Source: Ignavibacteriota bacterium
GTDB lineage: Bacteria; Bacteroidota; Ignavibacteria; Ignavibacteriales; Melioribacteraceae
NCBI GenBank assembly: GCA_016708125.1
Contig: JADJGF010000001.1
Span: 1,882,001 to 1,946,000 of the forward strand
Direction: 5' to 3'
DNA: 64,000 nucleotides
Part shown: positions 35,503-45,202 of the stretch, piece by piece
Layout of the letters: each line of letters starts with the position of its first letter
Position numbering within the stretch: position 1 is the stretch's first letter
Translations under genes and position numbers: made by a program
The notes under the pieces: model-generated
What the model saw: the letters and a program-made list of their open reading frames with translations, nothing else
What the model was told of the DNA's origin: nothing
Database searches by the model: none

Positions 35503-38500
35503 ATGCAGCAAAATTCTGAAATAGAAAAATTCATAACGCAGGCAAATATTAATCTTCAAAATTTATTTGAAATTTTGCCGGTTGGAGCTATTTTCTTTGA
35601 TGAAAAATGGAATGTTGTTTCTGCAAATACAAATGCCGTAAAAATTATTTGTTCCGCAAAAAAAATTGAAATAGAAAAAAATATAAATATTTTTACTCAT
35701 TTTTACCTTTCTTCTATCCTTCCTTTAAATAAAATTTTCAGTATGAAAAATGGAAATAATTTTGAAGGTGAAATTAAGGAATTATCGAATCAGCAAAATG
35801 ATAATGAGAAAGTTATAGTTAAAGGAATTCCGTTTGTTGAAGAAAATAATTTTAAAGGCGGTTTATTACTTTTAGAAAAAATGAATATAAATTCCGAAAC
35901 AAACTTTGAACTTTCGGATAAATATTCAATTTCAAGTTTGCTGAAAAATATTTGTTCATGTTATTTAATTACCGATATAAAAGGAAATATAATTTTAAAA
36001 CCAAATAATAATGATAGCTGTCGCCATAATTTAATTTTGGGCGGAAACACAATTGATGATATTTTTACTAGTGAACAAAATATTTTAATTAAGCAAAATT
36101 TTAAAAAAGCAATTGAAGAAAATACAAATCAGTACTTAGAAATAATTTTTTATTCCGATACTGAAACTTATACATACAAAACTGTAATTGTTCCGCTTAA
36201 TAACAATAACGGCGAAGTAATATCGGTTCTGTTTTTATTCAAGGATAAAAATTATCTCAGCAACGATACCGCAGAATTTTTAAGCGGTGCAAAAGAATTA
36301 CAAATTTATAAAACATTTACCTCGGCTGGCTCCGAAGCATTTTTCAAAACAAATTTGAATGGAATAATTACATATTGGTCAAATACCGCAGAAATACTTT
36401 TTATGAAAAAAAATGAAACTGTGATTGATCAATTTATAGATGAAATTTTTCCGGAAATGACTAAAAGTAATTTTGAAAAATTAAGAAGTGAACTTATAAC
36501 ATTAGGCAATTGGGAAGGAGAACTTAATCATTTAATAAACGGTTCGGAATTTATTGCAAAAACAAAAGTTAAATTATATAAATCAAATCGCGTAAATGAA
36601 TTATTATTTTATTGTGATAAGGTAAATGTTCAGCTTCAAAAATTAAATTTTGCAAAAGAAGAAGAAACGAATTTTTTTAGAGAAACAGTTTTAAAATCAG
36701 ATGAAATGATTTTACAAGCAAATCCTTATGGAACAATTCTTTTTGCAAATGAAAAATTCTGTAACACATTTGGATTTGAACTCGATGAAATTAGAGGAAT
36801 TTTATTTTTAGAATTAATTGATCACGCTTATAGAATTGAAAACGATTTAACTGATTTTTCAACTGCGGTTTACAAAAAATCATTTGAACATTTACCAATG
36901 TTTACAAAACATGGCAAAATGATTGATGCCAAATCAATGATTAATATTTCACTTTCCGGTCCAAATCTAAAATATTTTACAATATATTTAAATGCAGTTG
37001 ATTACAATAAACAAATCGATACCGAAATATCGGAATCATTGTTGCAAAGTTTTCCGGAAGCAATTGCGGTTCTGAAACATAATTTTATAATTGATATAAA
37101 TAGAACTTTCGAAGAATTAATAGGTGCAAAATCTCATTTATTAAACAAAGGAATTTCTAAAATTATTAGTCCAAATTTTAGACAAGAATTTGAAAATTTT
37201 CTTAACGATGAAAAACAGAAAAACCATGAAGATTTAATAACGATTCTTACAGATGAAGGAAATGAAATAGAAGTAAGATTTGAAAAAATTTATGTTAACA
37301 AAGAAAAAAATATTGTTATTCTAAGCATTGATTCGGAGACTTTAGAATTAAAACAAAAGTTTGAAGAATCAAAAAGATTTACCGGTGAATTTGCAAATTT
37401 TGATCAAGTTTTTTGGAAAGGACATTTAGAAAATAGCGGAATTATAATTGATACTTTTTCTGATTCAATTGAAAAAATAACCGGTTACAAAAAATATGAT
37501 TTTGCGTTGAATTCAGATTTATGGAAAGATATAATTCACCCGGATGATTTTGAAAATTTTGATTTATCACTTACAAATTTTATAAATGATGAACAAGAAT
37601 ATCTTCAAGTAGAATATAGAATTATTTCAAAATCCGGTGCTATTGTTTGGATTATCAACAGACTGAAAAAAATATTAAATAAAGAAAATGTATTTGAAAA
37701 TATAATTGGCGTAATTGATAATATTACCGAATCGACTTTGCGAAAAGATGAACTAAATAAAAAAATTAACGAATTAGAAAAACTTAATGTTACAAAAGAT
37801 AAATTCATTTCAATAATTTCTCACGATTTGAAGGCGCCGTTTACATCAATTGTTGGATTTGCTGAATTAGGATTAACGCAAACCGATTTAAGTTCCGAAG
37901 AAATGAAAGAATATTTTGGTTACATAAGCAATGCATCTTTACATACTTTGGATTTGATAAATAGTTTGCTTGATTGGACAAGATTACAAACTGGAAGATT
38001 AACAATAAAACCTACAACTGTTAATGCAAATTATTTAGTTAGAAAAACCACAGAAATTTTATATGGATTTGCAGCACAAAAAAATATTTCAATTAATGTT
38101 AATGTTGATGAAAATATTTTTATTCAAGCTGATGAAGGAATTCTCACTCAAGTTTTTAATAATCTTGTTTCAAACTCTATTAAGTTTACACCCAAAAACG
38201 GAAGTATAATGATTTCCGCATCTAAGTTAGATGATCAGCAAAAAGTTGAATTTATTGTTAAAGATTCCGGTGTTGGAATTGAGCAAGAAGATATTAAAAA
38301 ACTTTTTCTTGTTGAGGAAAAGCATTCAACTTTAGGTACGGAAGGTGAGCGGGGAACTGGACTTGGTTTAAGTTTGGTAAAGGAAATTGTTGAAAAACAT
38401 AACGGAAAAATTTATGTAAAAAGTATAGTTGATAAAGGAACGGAATTCATTTTTACAATTCCAATTTCAACACCTTCAATTTTATTGATTGATGATAAAC

Positions 38501-38847
38501 AAACTGAAAGAATCATTTATTCTAAATTAATTGAAAGTCTAACAGACGGAATTTTAGTTTACACTGCTTCAAATTTTGAAGAAGCAAAAAAAATCATTAA
38601 TGATAAAATGCCGATGCTCGTTATTTCAGAAAGTAATATTAATGGAATTAATGCTTCGGATTTTTACAAATCACTTAATACAAATGTCGCAAAATATATT
38701 CCAACGTATTTTGTATTAACAAGACAAATCAGCAAATCTGAATTTGAAAAATGTAAAAGTATTGGAATTGATGGAGTTCAAACAAAACCGATTGAAATAA
38801 AATTATTCAAATCTATTTTAGATACTTTTATTCTTGGAGTAAAATAA
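35503..38847 (+). CDS. Multi-PAS hybrid sensor histidine kinase with altered receiver
   Basis: A 1114-residue sensor kinase without a signal peptide or obvious membrane segment, so likely cytoplasmic. By eye there are about six PAS-like modules at roughly 16-120, 145-245, 270-375, 390-495, 505-610 and 630-750, the last a PAS3-like fold with the PAC tail. The kinase core has the H-box ISHDLKAPFTSIVG (H774), N-box VFNNLVSNSIKFTP, G1 KDSGVGI and G2 RGTGLGLSLVKEIVEKHNG. A C-terminal receiver-like domain (about 995-1110) keeps the acidic pair in LLIDDKQ and the lysine in QTKP, but the phosphoacceptor Asp is replaced by E1043 in LVISES. It may be locked in an active-like state. No response regulator is nearby. 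Confidence 0.9.
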   Translation: MQQNSEIEKFITQANINLQNLFEILPVGAIFFDEKWNVVSANTNAVKIICSAKKIEIEKNINIFTHFYLSSILPLNKIFSMKNGNNFEGEIKELSNQQNDNEKVIVKGIPFVEENNFKGGLLLLEKMNINSETNFELSDKYSISSLLKNICSCYLITDIKGNIILKPNNNDSCRHNLILGGNTIDDIFTSEQNILIKQNFKKAIEENTNQYLEIIFYSDTETYTYKTVIVPLNNNNGEVISVLFLFKDKNYLSNDTAEFLSGAKELQIYKTFTSAGSEAFFKTNLNGIITYWSNTAEILFMKKNETVIDQFIDEIFPEMTKSNFEKLRSELITLGNWEGELNHLINGSEFIAKTKVKLYKSNRVNELLFYCDKVNVQLQKLNFAKEEETNFFRETVLKSDEMILQANPYGTILFANEKFCNTFGFELDEIRGILFLELIDHAYRIENDLTDFSTAVYKKSFEHLPMFTKHGKMIDAKSMINISLSGPNLKYFTIYLNAVDYNKQIDTEISESLLQSFPEAIAVLKHNFIIDINRTFEELIGAKSHLLNKGISKIISPNFRQEFENFLNDEKQKNHEDLITILTDEGNEIEVRFEKIYVNKEKNIVILSIDSETLELKQKFEESKRFTGEFANFDQVFWKGHLENSGIIIDTFSDSIEKITGYKKYDFALNSDLWKDIIHPDDFENFDLSLTNFINDEQEYLQVEYRIISKSGAIVWIINRLKKILNKENVFENIIGVIDNITESTLRKDELNKKINELEKLNVTKDKFISIISHDLKAPFTSIVGFAELGLTQTDLSSEEMKEYFGYISNASLHTLDLINSLLDWTRLQTGRLTIKPTTVNANYLVRKTTEILYGFAAQKNISINVNVDENIFIQADEGILTQVFNNLVSNSIKFTPKNGSIMISASKLDDQQKVEFIVKDSGVGIEQEDIKKLFLVEEKHSTLGTEGERGTGLGLSLVKEIVEKHNGKIYVKSIVDKGTEFIFTIPISTPSILLIDDKQTERIIYSKLIESLTDGILVYTASNFEEAKKIINDKMPMLVISESNINGINASDFYKSLNTNVAKYIPTYFVLTRQISKSEFEKCKSIGIDGVQTKPIEIKLFKSILDTFILGVK

Positions 38848-38854
38848 TCTTAAA

Positions 38855-38965
38855 TTGTAACTCATGTTACTCAAGAATCTCAATGTTGTGAATATGAACG
38901 ATATTGAGATATTTCGCTTCGCTCAATATGACAAAATTACTAATTTTGTTTAACATAAGATTTTA
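38855..38965. repeat. Intergenic repeat with CTCAATATGACAAA core
   Basis: Between the sensor kinase and the convergent GH13 gene lies a palindromic stretch: ATTGAG ... CGCTTCGCTCAAT near 38904-38932, followed by the word CTCAATATGACAAA, which also occurs in inverted form in the element after murI (10857-10870). It is a degraded relative of that family. It may terminate transcription, but no clear T tract is seen. Confidence 0.5.
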
Positions 38966-38979
38966 AATAATATTCAAAA

Positions 38980-41103
38980 CTATTTTTGCTTTAAAACAAT
39001 TCCAGTAGAAGGATTTAAAACTATTGATCCCGAAATAGATTTTATAATATCCGGTAAAACAGAATATTCATCAGCTAAAACTTCCCACCAACCTAAAGGA
39101 AGTTCAAATTTTAAATCTTGGCTTCTATCAGCATTAAAAATTACTAAATAACTTTTACTGTTAAACTTAACTTGATATGCTAAAGCAAATTCATTCTTCT
39201 TAAAATTCTGAAATGAATAATCATCATAATTTGCTTTACTAAATACTTTATGGAATTTTCTGAGTTTGATCAATCCTTTGTAATAATTGAAAAGATCTTT
39301 ATTCAATTCTGCATGCACAAAATTTAAGTAATTTGTATTGTTATCTTTATTATAAGTATTGTGATCAATAGTTCCGGCTTCAACATCTTCAATATTTTCA
39401 TCTAACTCAATAACTTTTGATCTGCCAAATTCTTGTCCTTCGTGAATCATCGTAATTCCTTGCGAAGTAAACAAGAACATTGCAGCCAATTTGTGCAATT
39501 TTAATTCTTCATGCGTGAGATGAACATTTTTATTAATATTTGTAATTACTTCATCTTTTCTAATTTTTCCCAAACCCATACGAATAAAATCACCCAAAGT
39601 ATACCCGTCATGAGATTCCAAGTAATTTACGGAATGCTCCGGCTCTTGAAATAATCCGTGTTCTTCATTTATTAAAGTTCCGCGCACATAACTTTTTATT
39701 CTATCAATATTATTATTCCCTTGCCATTTTCCGAATATCCATCCTAAACCATTAAAAGGATTTTCACCTTTTATTCCGTTTCTAATTTGATCATTCCAGC
39801 TTCCCCATTCGCGTAAAGAAAATCCCATTGGATTATATCCGCCGCCCCAAGGTTCGCAGACAAAAACAACATCGGGATTTATTTTTTTTGCTTCTCTGAT
39901 TATGGCTTCAATTGTTTCCCAATCCAGTAATTTTCCCAAATCAAATCTAAATCCATCTATGTGATATTCCTTCATCCAATAAATTATACTTTCAACAATT
40001 AATCTCCTCAGCATTGGTCTTTCGGTTTTCAGATCATTTCCGCAATAACTTTCGGCAATGTAATTTCCTTTTTCATCAAATCTGAAATAATATTGTTTAT
40101 CAATTTCTTTCAAATTTCCAATTTCATATTCCGATAAATGATTATAAACAACATCCATAATTACTGCAATTTTATTTTTATGAAAAGCTTTTACCATATC
40201 TTTAAATTGATTTACTTGTCCGCCTTTTTCACCAAGCCATTTGCCTCTTGTTAAAACTCCAATATTTTCTGAATAATACGCAGCGGGCGCAAAAAAGTTT
40301 GAGGTCATATAACCCCAATGATTTCTTTCGTAAGGATTCCAAGTATTATACTTTCCGGCTAATGAATCTTTAAAAGGAATTTCACAATATCCAAATTCTT
40401 GCGAAGGTAAAAGTTCAACCGTATTTACACCGAGAGATTTTATATAATTAATTCCGCCGGTAATTTTTTCTTCAACCAAACCTTTGTAAGTTCCGGGAAA
40501 ATTTGAACCGGCAGATTTATGTGCTGTTAAATCTCTAATATGCATTTCATAAACAATTAAATCTCGCCAATCTCTTTGAATCCAAGAATCATCTTCCCAA
40601 TTATAATTTTGGTTGTAAACAATTGATTTTCTTGGGTTCAAATAATCTGTATAAGTCGCAACAGCTTTTGCATATGGATCAACACATAAAGGAGGAATTT
40701 TATTCTTTTCTAAATCTTCTTCAGAATAAACTTGATAACCGTAAAATTTATTCGTTAAATCTTCATTTATAATTGCTTCCCAAACTCCATCATCATCTTT
40801 GTTCATTTTAAAATCAACGGAAATTGTATCTGTTACATTTTCAAAAGTTTTTAGAATAACATTTTCTGCATTTGGTGCAAAAATTCTAAATGTTGTTTGA
40901 TTTACCGAAACGAAAGAGCCCAATTCTTTTTCGGAATATAATGTATTTAACTGATGCTGTGAAAATTTATATTTTGATGTATCTGAATTTATAAACTCTC
41001 TATTTTCTGAAATATACAACTTACAACCCTTTGAATTTATTTTTGGAATAAGAAGAATAATTACTGTAAAGGCAAATATTTTTAATTGCGCTTTCATAGA
41101 CAT
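38980..41103 (-). CDS. Exported GH13 pullulanase/isoamylase-like alpha-glucanase
   Basis: A 707-residue glycoside hydrolase of family 13 with an N-terminal signal/anchor (hydrophobic 8-21). Residues about 60-160 form a CBM48-like domain (FRIFAPNAENVILKTF), followed by the catalytic barrel: MDVVYNH, nucleophile D388 in FRFDLG, acid/base E417 in CEPWGG, and D499 in ESHDGYT. The segment HWGYMTSNFFAP resembles isoamylase/type I pullulanase. It should cleave alpha-1,6 (or alpha-1,4) bonds in glycogen- or starch-like polymers outside the cytoplasm. The active site is complete; the precise linkage is inferred. Located with other exported proteins. Confidence 0.88.
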   Translation of the reverse strand: MSMKAQLKIFAFTVIILLIPKINSKGCKLYISENREFINSDTSKYKFSQHQLNTLYSEKELGSFVSVNQTTFRIFAPNAENVILKTFENVTDTISVDFKMNKDDDGVWEAIINEDLTNKFYGYQVYSEEDLEKNKIPPLCVDPYAKAVATYTDYLNPRKSIVYNQNYNWEDDSWIQRDWRDLIVYEMHIRDLTAHKSAGSNFPGTYKGLVEEKITGGINYIKSLGVNTVELLPSQEFGYCEIPFKDSLAGKYNTWNPYERNHWGYMTSNFFAPAAYYSENIGVLTRGKWLGEKGGQVNQFKDMVKAFHKNKIAVIMDVVYNHLSEYEIGNLKEIDKQYYFRFDEKGNYIAESYCGNDLKTERPMLRRLIVESIIYWMKEYHIDGFRFDLGKLLDWETIEAIIREAKKINPDVVFVCEPWGGGYNPMGFSLREWGSWNDQIRNGIKGENPFNGLGWIFGKWQGNNNIDRIKSYVRGTLINEEHGLFQEPEHSVNYLESHDGYTLGDFIRMGLGKIRKDEVITNINKNVHLTHEELKLHKLAAMFLFTSQGITMIHEGQEFGRSKVIELDENIEDVEAGTIDHNTYNKDNNTNYLNFVHAELNKDLFNYYKGLIKLRKFHKVFSKANYDDYSFQNFKKNEFALAYQVKFNSKSYLVIFNADRSQDLKFELPLGWWEVLADEYSVLPDIIKSISGSIVLNPSTGIVLKQK

Positions 41104-41201
41104 TATCGTATTAAATTAGTTGTAAATTAATTAAAAGATTGAATCCTTACAAGAATTTGTAGGAAAAGTTAAAATAAAATGATGAGATAATTTCTAATAT
41201 T

Positions 41202-41630
41202 TTAGTAAGAAATATCTATATTTTCAGAAGTTGCGGGTAATGGGGGAATTTCAAATTCTGCACTATTTCTAAAATATGCATTATTGTTTACATGTGAAAT
41301 TTGAATTCTGTAGTGATGTGAGCCGGATAGATTCGATGGAATTTTCCATTCATAAATTCCGTCATTTTCTGTTGATTCTGCAATTGTAATTACTTTATTA
41401 AACTTTCTAATTAAATCGATTTTAACATAATCAAGGTTATCAGTTATTGCCCACTTAATTCTGTATGTATTATTTTGCTGCCATTTATCTGTATCCGAAG
41501 GACTTTGCACTTGCAGCGAATTTGAATAAAAACTTTCCTCTTTTATTTCTTCATTTGTTGGATTTGTTACTGCGTCTCTGCATGAAGTAAAAATTACAAA
41601 TAGTATTAAGAGCTTTAATAAAGTTTTCAT
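41202..41630 (-). CDS. Lipoprotein with Kre9/KNH-like beta-sandwich
   Basis: 142 residues with a lipoprotein signal ending in the lipobox FTSC, lipidated cysteine C17. The mature part matches the Ser-Thr-rich GPI-anchored (Kre9/KNH, PF10342-like) domain: VQSPSDTDKWQQNNTYRIKW, then IYEWKIPSNLSGSHHYRIQI. In bacteria such domains occur as adhesion or scaffold modules of surface proteins; the function here is unknown. The gene lies between an exported GH13 enzyme and the T9SS aminopeptidase on the same strand. Confidence 0.75.
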   Translation of the reverse strand: MKTLLKLLILFVIFTSCRDAVTNPTNEEIKEESFYSNSLQVQSPSDTDKWQQNNTYRIKWAITDNLDYVKIDLIRKFNKVITIAESTENDGIYEWKIPSNLSGSHHYRIQISHVNNNAYFRNSAEFEIPPLPATSENIDISY

Positions 41631-41691
41631 AATTACCTCACTAAAATCTTTAATTAACTTAGGAATAATTAAGATTAAAATAAAGTAAAAA

Positions 41692-43662
41692 TTATTTTAG
41701 CAAAATCATTTTTTTTGAAGTGAGAAAATTTCCAACTTGTAATTGATAAATATAAACTCCGCTTGGTAAACTGCTTCCGTCAAATTCAATTTTATAATTT
41801 CCGGGTGATTGTTTTTCATTTACTAATTTTTTTATTTCTTTTCCCAGAACATCGTATATCAAAATTTTTACGTTTGACGTTTCACGTTTTTCGTTTTGCG
41901 GAATAGAATATTTTAAAGTCGTTACCGGATTAAACGGATTTGGATAATTTTGTTCTAAATTAAAATCAAAATTTTGCGGCGTATTATTTATTGATGTAAT
42001 ATTTGTAACAGTTTTTAGAATTAAATTATTCGGATCAAGCTCAATATTTTCCGGTATTCCATCAACTTCAAAAGTAAATGTTTGATTTTGCAAATTGTTA
42101 AATGCTGTGATTAAAGTATCATTTAAATTTGTTTTGATTAAAATCTGAACCGGCATGGTAAAATAATTTGGATTTGTATTTACTTCTTGAGAAAGTAATA
42201 ATTGAACATTGTTTTTATTATTTCCAGCAGAATTGTAATTCCATTCTAAAGAATATTTTGGATAGTTTTCACCATAAATCCATTCATCAAAAAAATAATC
42301 CAAATCAATTCCGGAAACTTCTTCGCAAACATTTTTGAAATCTTCGGTTTCCGCAACATTGTAGGAATAATTTGGATGAACTAAATATGTCTGCAAAGAT
42401 TTGAAGAAAAGAGAATCACCTAAAATTCCTCTTAACATGTGAAGCACAACACCACCTTTTGCATAACTGCGAGAGCTCTCAAAAATTTCTGAAAGTAAAC
42501 TTATATCTTGAACATAAATTGAACCTTGTGCAAACGTAGATCGAAACATTATAGAATTGATTTCAGCATCATAACTTTCTTTACCGTATTTCGCTTCAAG
42601 CCAAAGCGCTTCCGCATAAGTTGCAAAGCCTTCATTAAGCCAAATATTCTGCCAATCCTTACATGTTATTTTATCGCCAAACCATTGATGTGCAAGCTCG
42701 TGAGAAACAATTTCTTCACCAAAACTTCCCATTGAAGAAACAGTTTGATGTTCCATCCCGCCGCCCCAGCTAAATTCTGCATGTCCGTATTTTTCTTCGG
42801 CGAAAGGATATTCACCAAATAGATTTGAAAAGACTTCTAACATTTCTGTGGTTTTATCCAAATCTAATTTTCGTTCATCATTTAAATTTTCCGGATAATT
42901 ATAATGAATTACCGGCATAAATTTATTTTCAGCATATTCAAACTGCTGTTCGTAAATTTCGTAATTAGTCATTGCCAAAGAAATTAAATAATGTGCAATC
43001 GGATAACTATTTTTCCATTTAAAAGTTTTTGTACCGTTTCCGTTATTTTTTTCTTCAATTAATTTACCATTTGAAACACTGTAAAAAAAATCATCCGCAG
43101 TAATCCAAACATCAGAAGAATCTGCCTTATCTGCCGGTGTATCTTTGCACGGAAACCAATCGCTTGCACCGTATGGTTCACTTAAAGTCCAAATTGCGGG
43201 ATTTCCATCATGTTCGCTAAAAACAAAACTTCCAAATCCGGAACTCCCGGGAATTCCATCATAAATAATTTGCACGGAAAATTCTTGATTCAAACTCAAA
43301 CTTTTTCCCAAATCAATTTTAATTGTATTTGAATTATCATGAATAAAATTAACCGGATTTCCATCGACCGTTACATTTTGCACATTCATTGTTTCTTGTA
43401 AATCGATAAAAATATTTGTCACATTATCAAAATTACTTTTTGCATTTATTGTAACATTTCCGGAAAGAAAATTTGGTGTGTGAGTTATTTCGAAAATTAA
43501 TTTATAATATGTTACATCAAACTTTGAATCGCCGCTATAAGTAATATTCATAAAATTATTATGTTTACTTAATTGCGATTTGATGCAATAATCAATTCCT
43601 TTTTCTTGAGAAAGTGCATTTGTAAAAATTGAAATTAAAATAATAAATATTGTTTTCTTCAT
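41692..43662 (-). CDS. Secreted M1-family aminopeptidase with T9SS sorting domain
   Basis: A 656-residue zinc aminopeptidase. After a signal peptide (1-18) comes an M1 N-terminal beta domain, the exopeptidase motif GGGMEH (300-305), and the zinc site HELAHQWFGD (H321, E322, H325) with the third ligand E344 in WLNEGFATYAEA. The last 85 residues are a T9SS sorting domain (LEQNYPNPFNPVTT ... GNFLTSKKMILLK), so it is secreted to or beyond the cell surface. Within that domain, between the second strand (YSIP) and VKILIYDVLGKE, there are about five more residues than in the M43 protease; the DNA there matches an intergenic repeat (41866-41898). Reading frame stays open. Single gene, divergent from the symporter. 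Confidence 0.93.
   Translation of the reverse strand: MKKTIFIILISIFTNALSQEKGIDYCIKSQLSKHNNFMNITYSGDSKFDVTYYKLIFEITHTPNFLSGNVTINAKSNFDNVTNIFIDLQETMNVQNVTVDGNPVNFIHDNSNTIKIDLGKSLSLNQEFSVQIIYDGIPGSSGFGSFVFSEHDGNPAIWTLSEPYGASDWFPCKDTPADKADSSDVWITADDFFYSVSNGKLIEEKNNGNGTKTFKWKNSYPIAHYLISLAMTNYEIYEQQFEYAENKFMPVIHYNYPENLNDERKLDLDKTTEMLEVFSNLFGEYPFAEEKYGHAEFSWGGGMEHQTVSSMGSFGEEIVSHELAHQWFGDKITCKDWQNIWLNEGFATYAEALWLEAKYGKESYDAEINSIMFRSTFAQGSIYVQDISLLSEIFESSRSYAKGGVVLHMLRGILGDSLFFKSLQTYLVHPNYSYNVAETEDFKNVCEEVSGIDLDYFFDEWIYGENYPKYSLEWNYNSAGNNKNNVQLLLSQEVNTNPNYFTMPVQILIKTNLNDTLITAFNNLQNQTFTFEVDGIPENIELDPNNLILKTVTNITSINNTPQNFDFNLEQNYPNPFNPVTTLKYSIPQNEKRETSNVKILIYDVLGKEIKKLVNEKQSPGNYKIEFDGSSLPSGVYIYQLQVGNFLTSKKMILLK
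41866..41898 (-). repeat. AAACGT-type repeat inside the T9SS sorting domain
   Basis: On the minus strand the coding sequence contains AAAACGAAAAACGTGAAACG continuing with TCAAACGTAAAA. The first 14 bases and the GAAACGT word recur in the intergenic repeat at 45161-45202. Here they encode NEKRETSNVK, a loop between two strands of the sorting domain. Confidence 0.7.
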
Positions 43663-43774
43663 CTTATTCTCTTATAAATCAAAATTTTGGTTAAGCAAAA
43701 TTTAAAGTGTAATTTTGAAACAAATAGTATACAATTAAAAAAAGTTTCTCAAGTTAAAAATAAGGTTTCTTTTA

Positions 43775-45046
43775 ATGAGCAGACATTCAAAAATTTTTAT
43801 TGGATTATTAGCCGGTGCAGTTTTCGGAATTTTAAGCAATATATATTTAAGCGAAACAAGTTTTTTAAATTTTGTTCAAACTTATTTTTCTGATCCTCTT
43901 GGAAAAATATTTCTTAATATGTTGATAATGATGGTAATTCCATTGGTGTTTGCGAGTTTGTCTATAGGAGTTGCTCAAATTGGCGATTTGAAAAATCTTG
44001 GAAGAATTGGATTAAAAACAATTTCATATTTTTTTCTAGTAACTGCATTAGCTGTAACAATTGGATTGACTTTAGTTAATACAATAAAACCGGGAAATTA
44101 TTTATCGGATGAAATTAAAACAAAATTGTTAACTTCTTACCAAAGTGAAGCAAGCGAGATAAAGGAAAAATCGGAAAATATAGAATTTGGAATTCAAACT
44201 TTAGTAAACATAGTTCCGCGAAATCCAATAGCAGCAATAGCAAAACCAAATCCCGAAATGTTGGCATTAATATTTTTTTCAATAATTGTTGGCGTTGCTT
44301 TAACAATGATTGGAAAAGATAATGCTCAGTCTGTAATTAATCTTTTGGAAGGAATAAACGAAATTACAATTGTTGTAATAAACATCGCAATGAAATTAGC
44401 ACCATACGGAGTTTTTGCATTAATATTTTCTACAACTTCGCGTTTCGGTTTTGAGCTTTTAGTTGCATTAAGTATGTACGTAATTACAGTTTTACTGGGA
44501 TTATCAATTCACTTATTAGTGTCGTTTCCCATTTTAATCAAAACTTTTGCAAAATATAATCCGGTTTTATTTTTTAAGAAAATTGAGACAGTAATGTTAA
44601 CTGCATTTTCAACAAGTTCAAGCAGTGCAACTTTACCAACAACAATTTCGGTTTCGCAAAAGAATTTGGGAATTCCATCACACATAAACGGATTTATTCT
44701 TCCACTTGGCGCAACAATGAATATGAACGGAACAGCTTTGTTTGAAGGAGTTACAGTTTTATTTCTTGCACAAGTTTTTGGAGTTGAGCTAAGTTTTGGT
44801 GTTCAATTAATTGTTGTGTTAATGAGCGTTTTAACCGCAATAGGAACTGCCGGAGTTCCATCGGGATCAATTCCACTTTTGGTTATGGTTTTGATGATGG
44901 TAAATGTTCCCGCAGAAGGAATTGCAATTATTCTTGGTGTTGATAGATTTCTTGATATGTGCAGAACCGTTTTAAATGTTACGGGAGATATTACTTGCGC
45001 AGCTTATGTCGCAAAATCTGAAGGATATCAATTAGCTAAAGAATAG
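43775..45046 (+). CDS. Dicarboxylate/amino acid:cation symporter (DAACS family)
   Basis: A 423-residue inner-membrane secondary transporter of the GltP/GltT/DctA family that takes up glutamate, aspartate or C4-dicarboxylates with Na+ or H+. The serine-rich hairpin STSSSSATLPTT (about 277-288), the cation-binding GATMNMNGTALFEG and the late DRFLDMCRTVLNVTGD segment are diagnostic. Eight transmembrane helices plus two hairpins are expected. Start ATG 43775; the leader is AT-rich. If it carries dicarboxylates with Na+, it would complement the Na+-pumping decarboxylase of this window. It ends at a bidirectional hairpin shared with terC. Confidence 0.93.
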   Translation: MSRHSKIFIGLLAGAVFGILSNIYLSETSFLNFVQTYFSDPLGKIFLNMLIMMVIPLVFASLSIGVAQIGDLKNLGRIGLKTISYFFLVTALAVTIGLTLVNTIKPGNYLSDEIKTKLLTSYQSEASEIKEKSENIEFGIQTLVNIVPRNPIAAIAKPNPEMLALIFFSIIVGVALTMIGKDNAQSVINLLEGINEITIVVINIAMKLAPYGVFALIFSTTSRFGFELLVALSMYVITVLLGLSIHLLVSFPILIKTFAKYNPVLFFKKIETVMLTAFSTSSSSATLPTTISVSQKNLGIPSHINGFILPLGATMNMNGTALFEGVTVLFLAQVFGVELSFGVQLIVVLMSVLTAIGTAGVPSGSIPLLVMVLMMVNVPAEGIAIILGVDRFLDMCRTVLNVTGDITCAAYVAKSEGYQLAKE

Positions 45047-45110
45047 AATTGCAAAATTGCAAAATTATTTATAGTAAAACTTAGCCACTAATGCACGAAT
45101 AAGGTTTTAA

Positions 45111-45147
45111 AAAGATGCGATCTTTTTATAAGATCGCATCTTTAATC
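45111..45147. terminator. Bidirectional terminator, AAAGATGCGATC hairpin
   Basis: AAAGATGCGATCTT (45111-45124) pairs with AAGATCGCATCTTT (45130-45143), leaving a five-base loop. It sits between the convergent symporter and terC genes, with T residues on the minus-strand side. An almost identical hairpin is at 46345. Confidence 0.8.
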
Positions 45148-45160
45148 AATACTTTTTTTA

Positions 45161-45202
45161 CGTTTCACTTTTAACGTTTCTACGTTTTTCGTTTTCACTT
45201 AC
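45161..45202. repeat. AAACGT-type intergenic repeat at the terC 3' end
   Basis: Read on the minus strand, the block is GAAAACGAAAAACGTAGAAA followed by CGTTAAAAGTGAAACGTAAA. It abuts and overlaps the last codons and stop of terC. It shares a 14-base identical core and the general period with the in-gene copy at 41866-41898 and with blocks at 46172-46240 and 46393-46440. Confidence 0.65.

Noticed and set aside
43687..43893. Short plus-strand frame over the start of the symporter gene
   Set aside because: Overlaps the well-supported DAACS gene in another frame and has Lys/Asn-rich random content.
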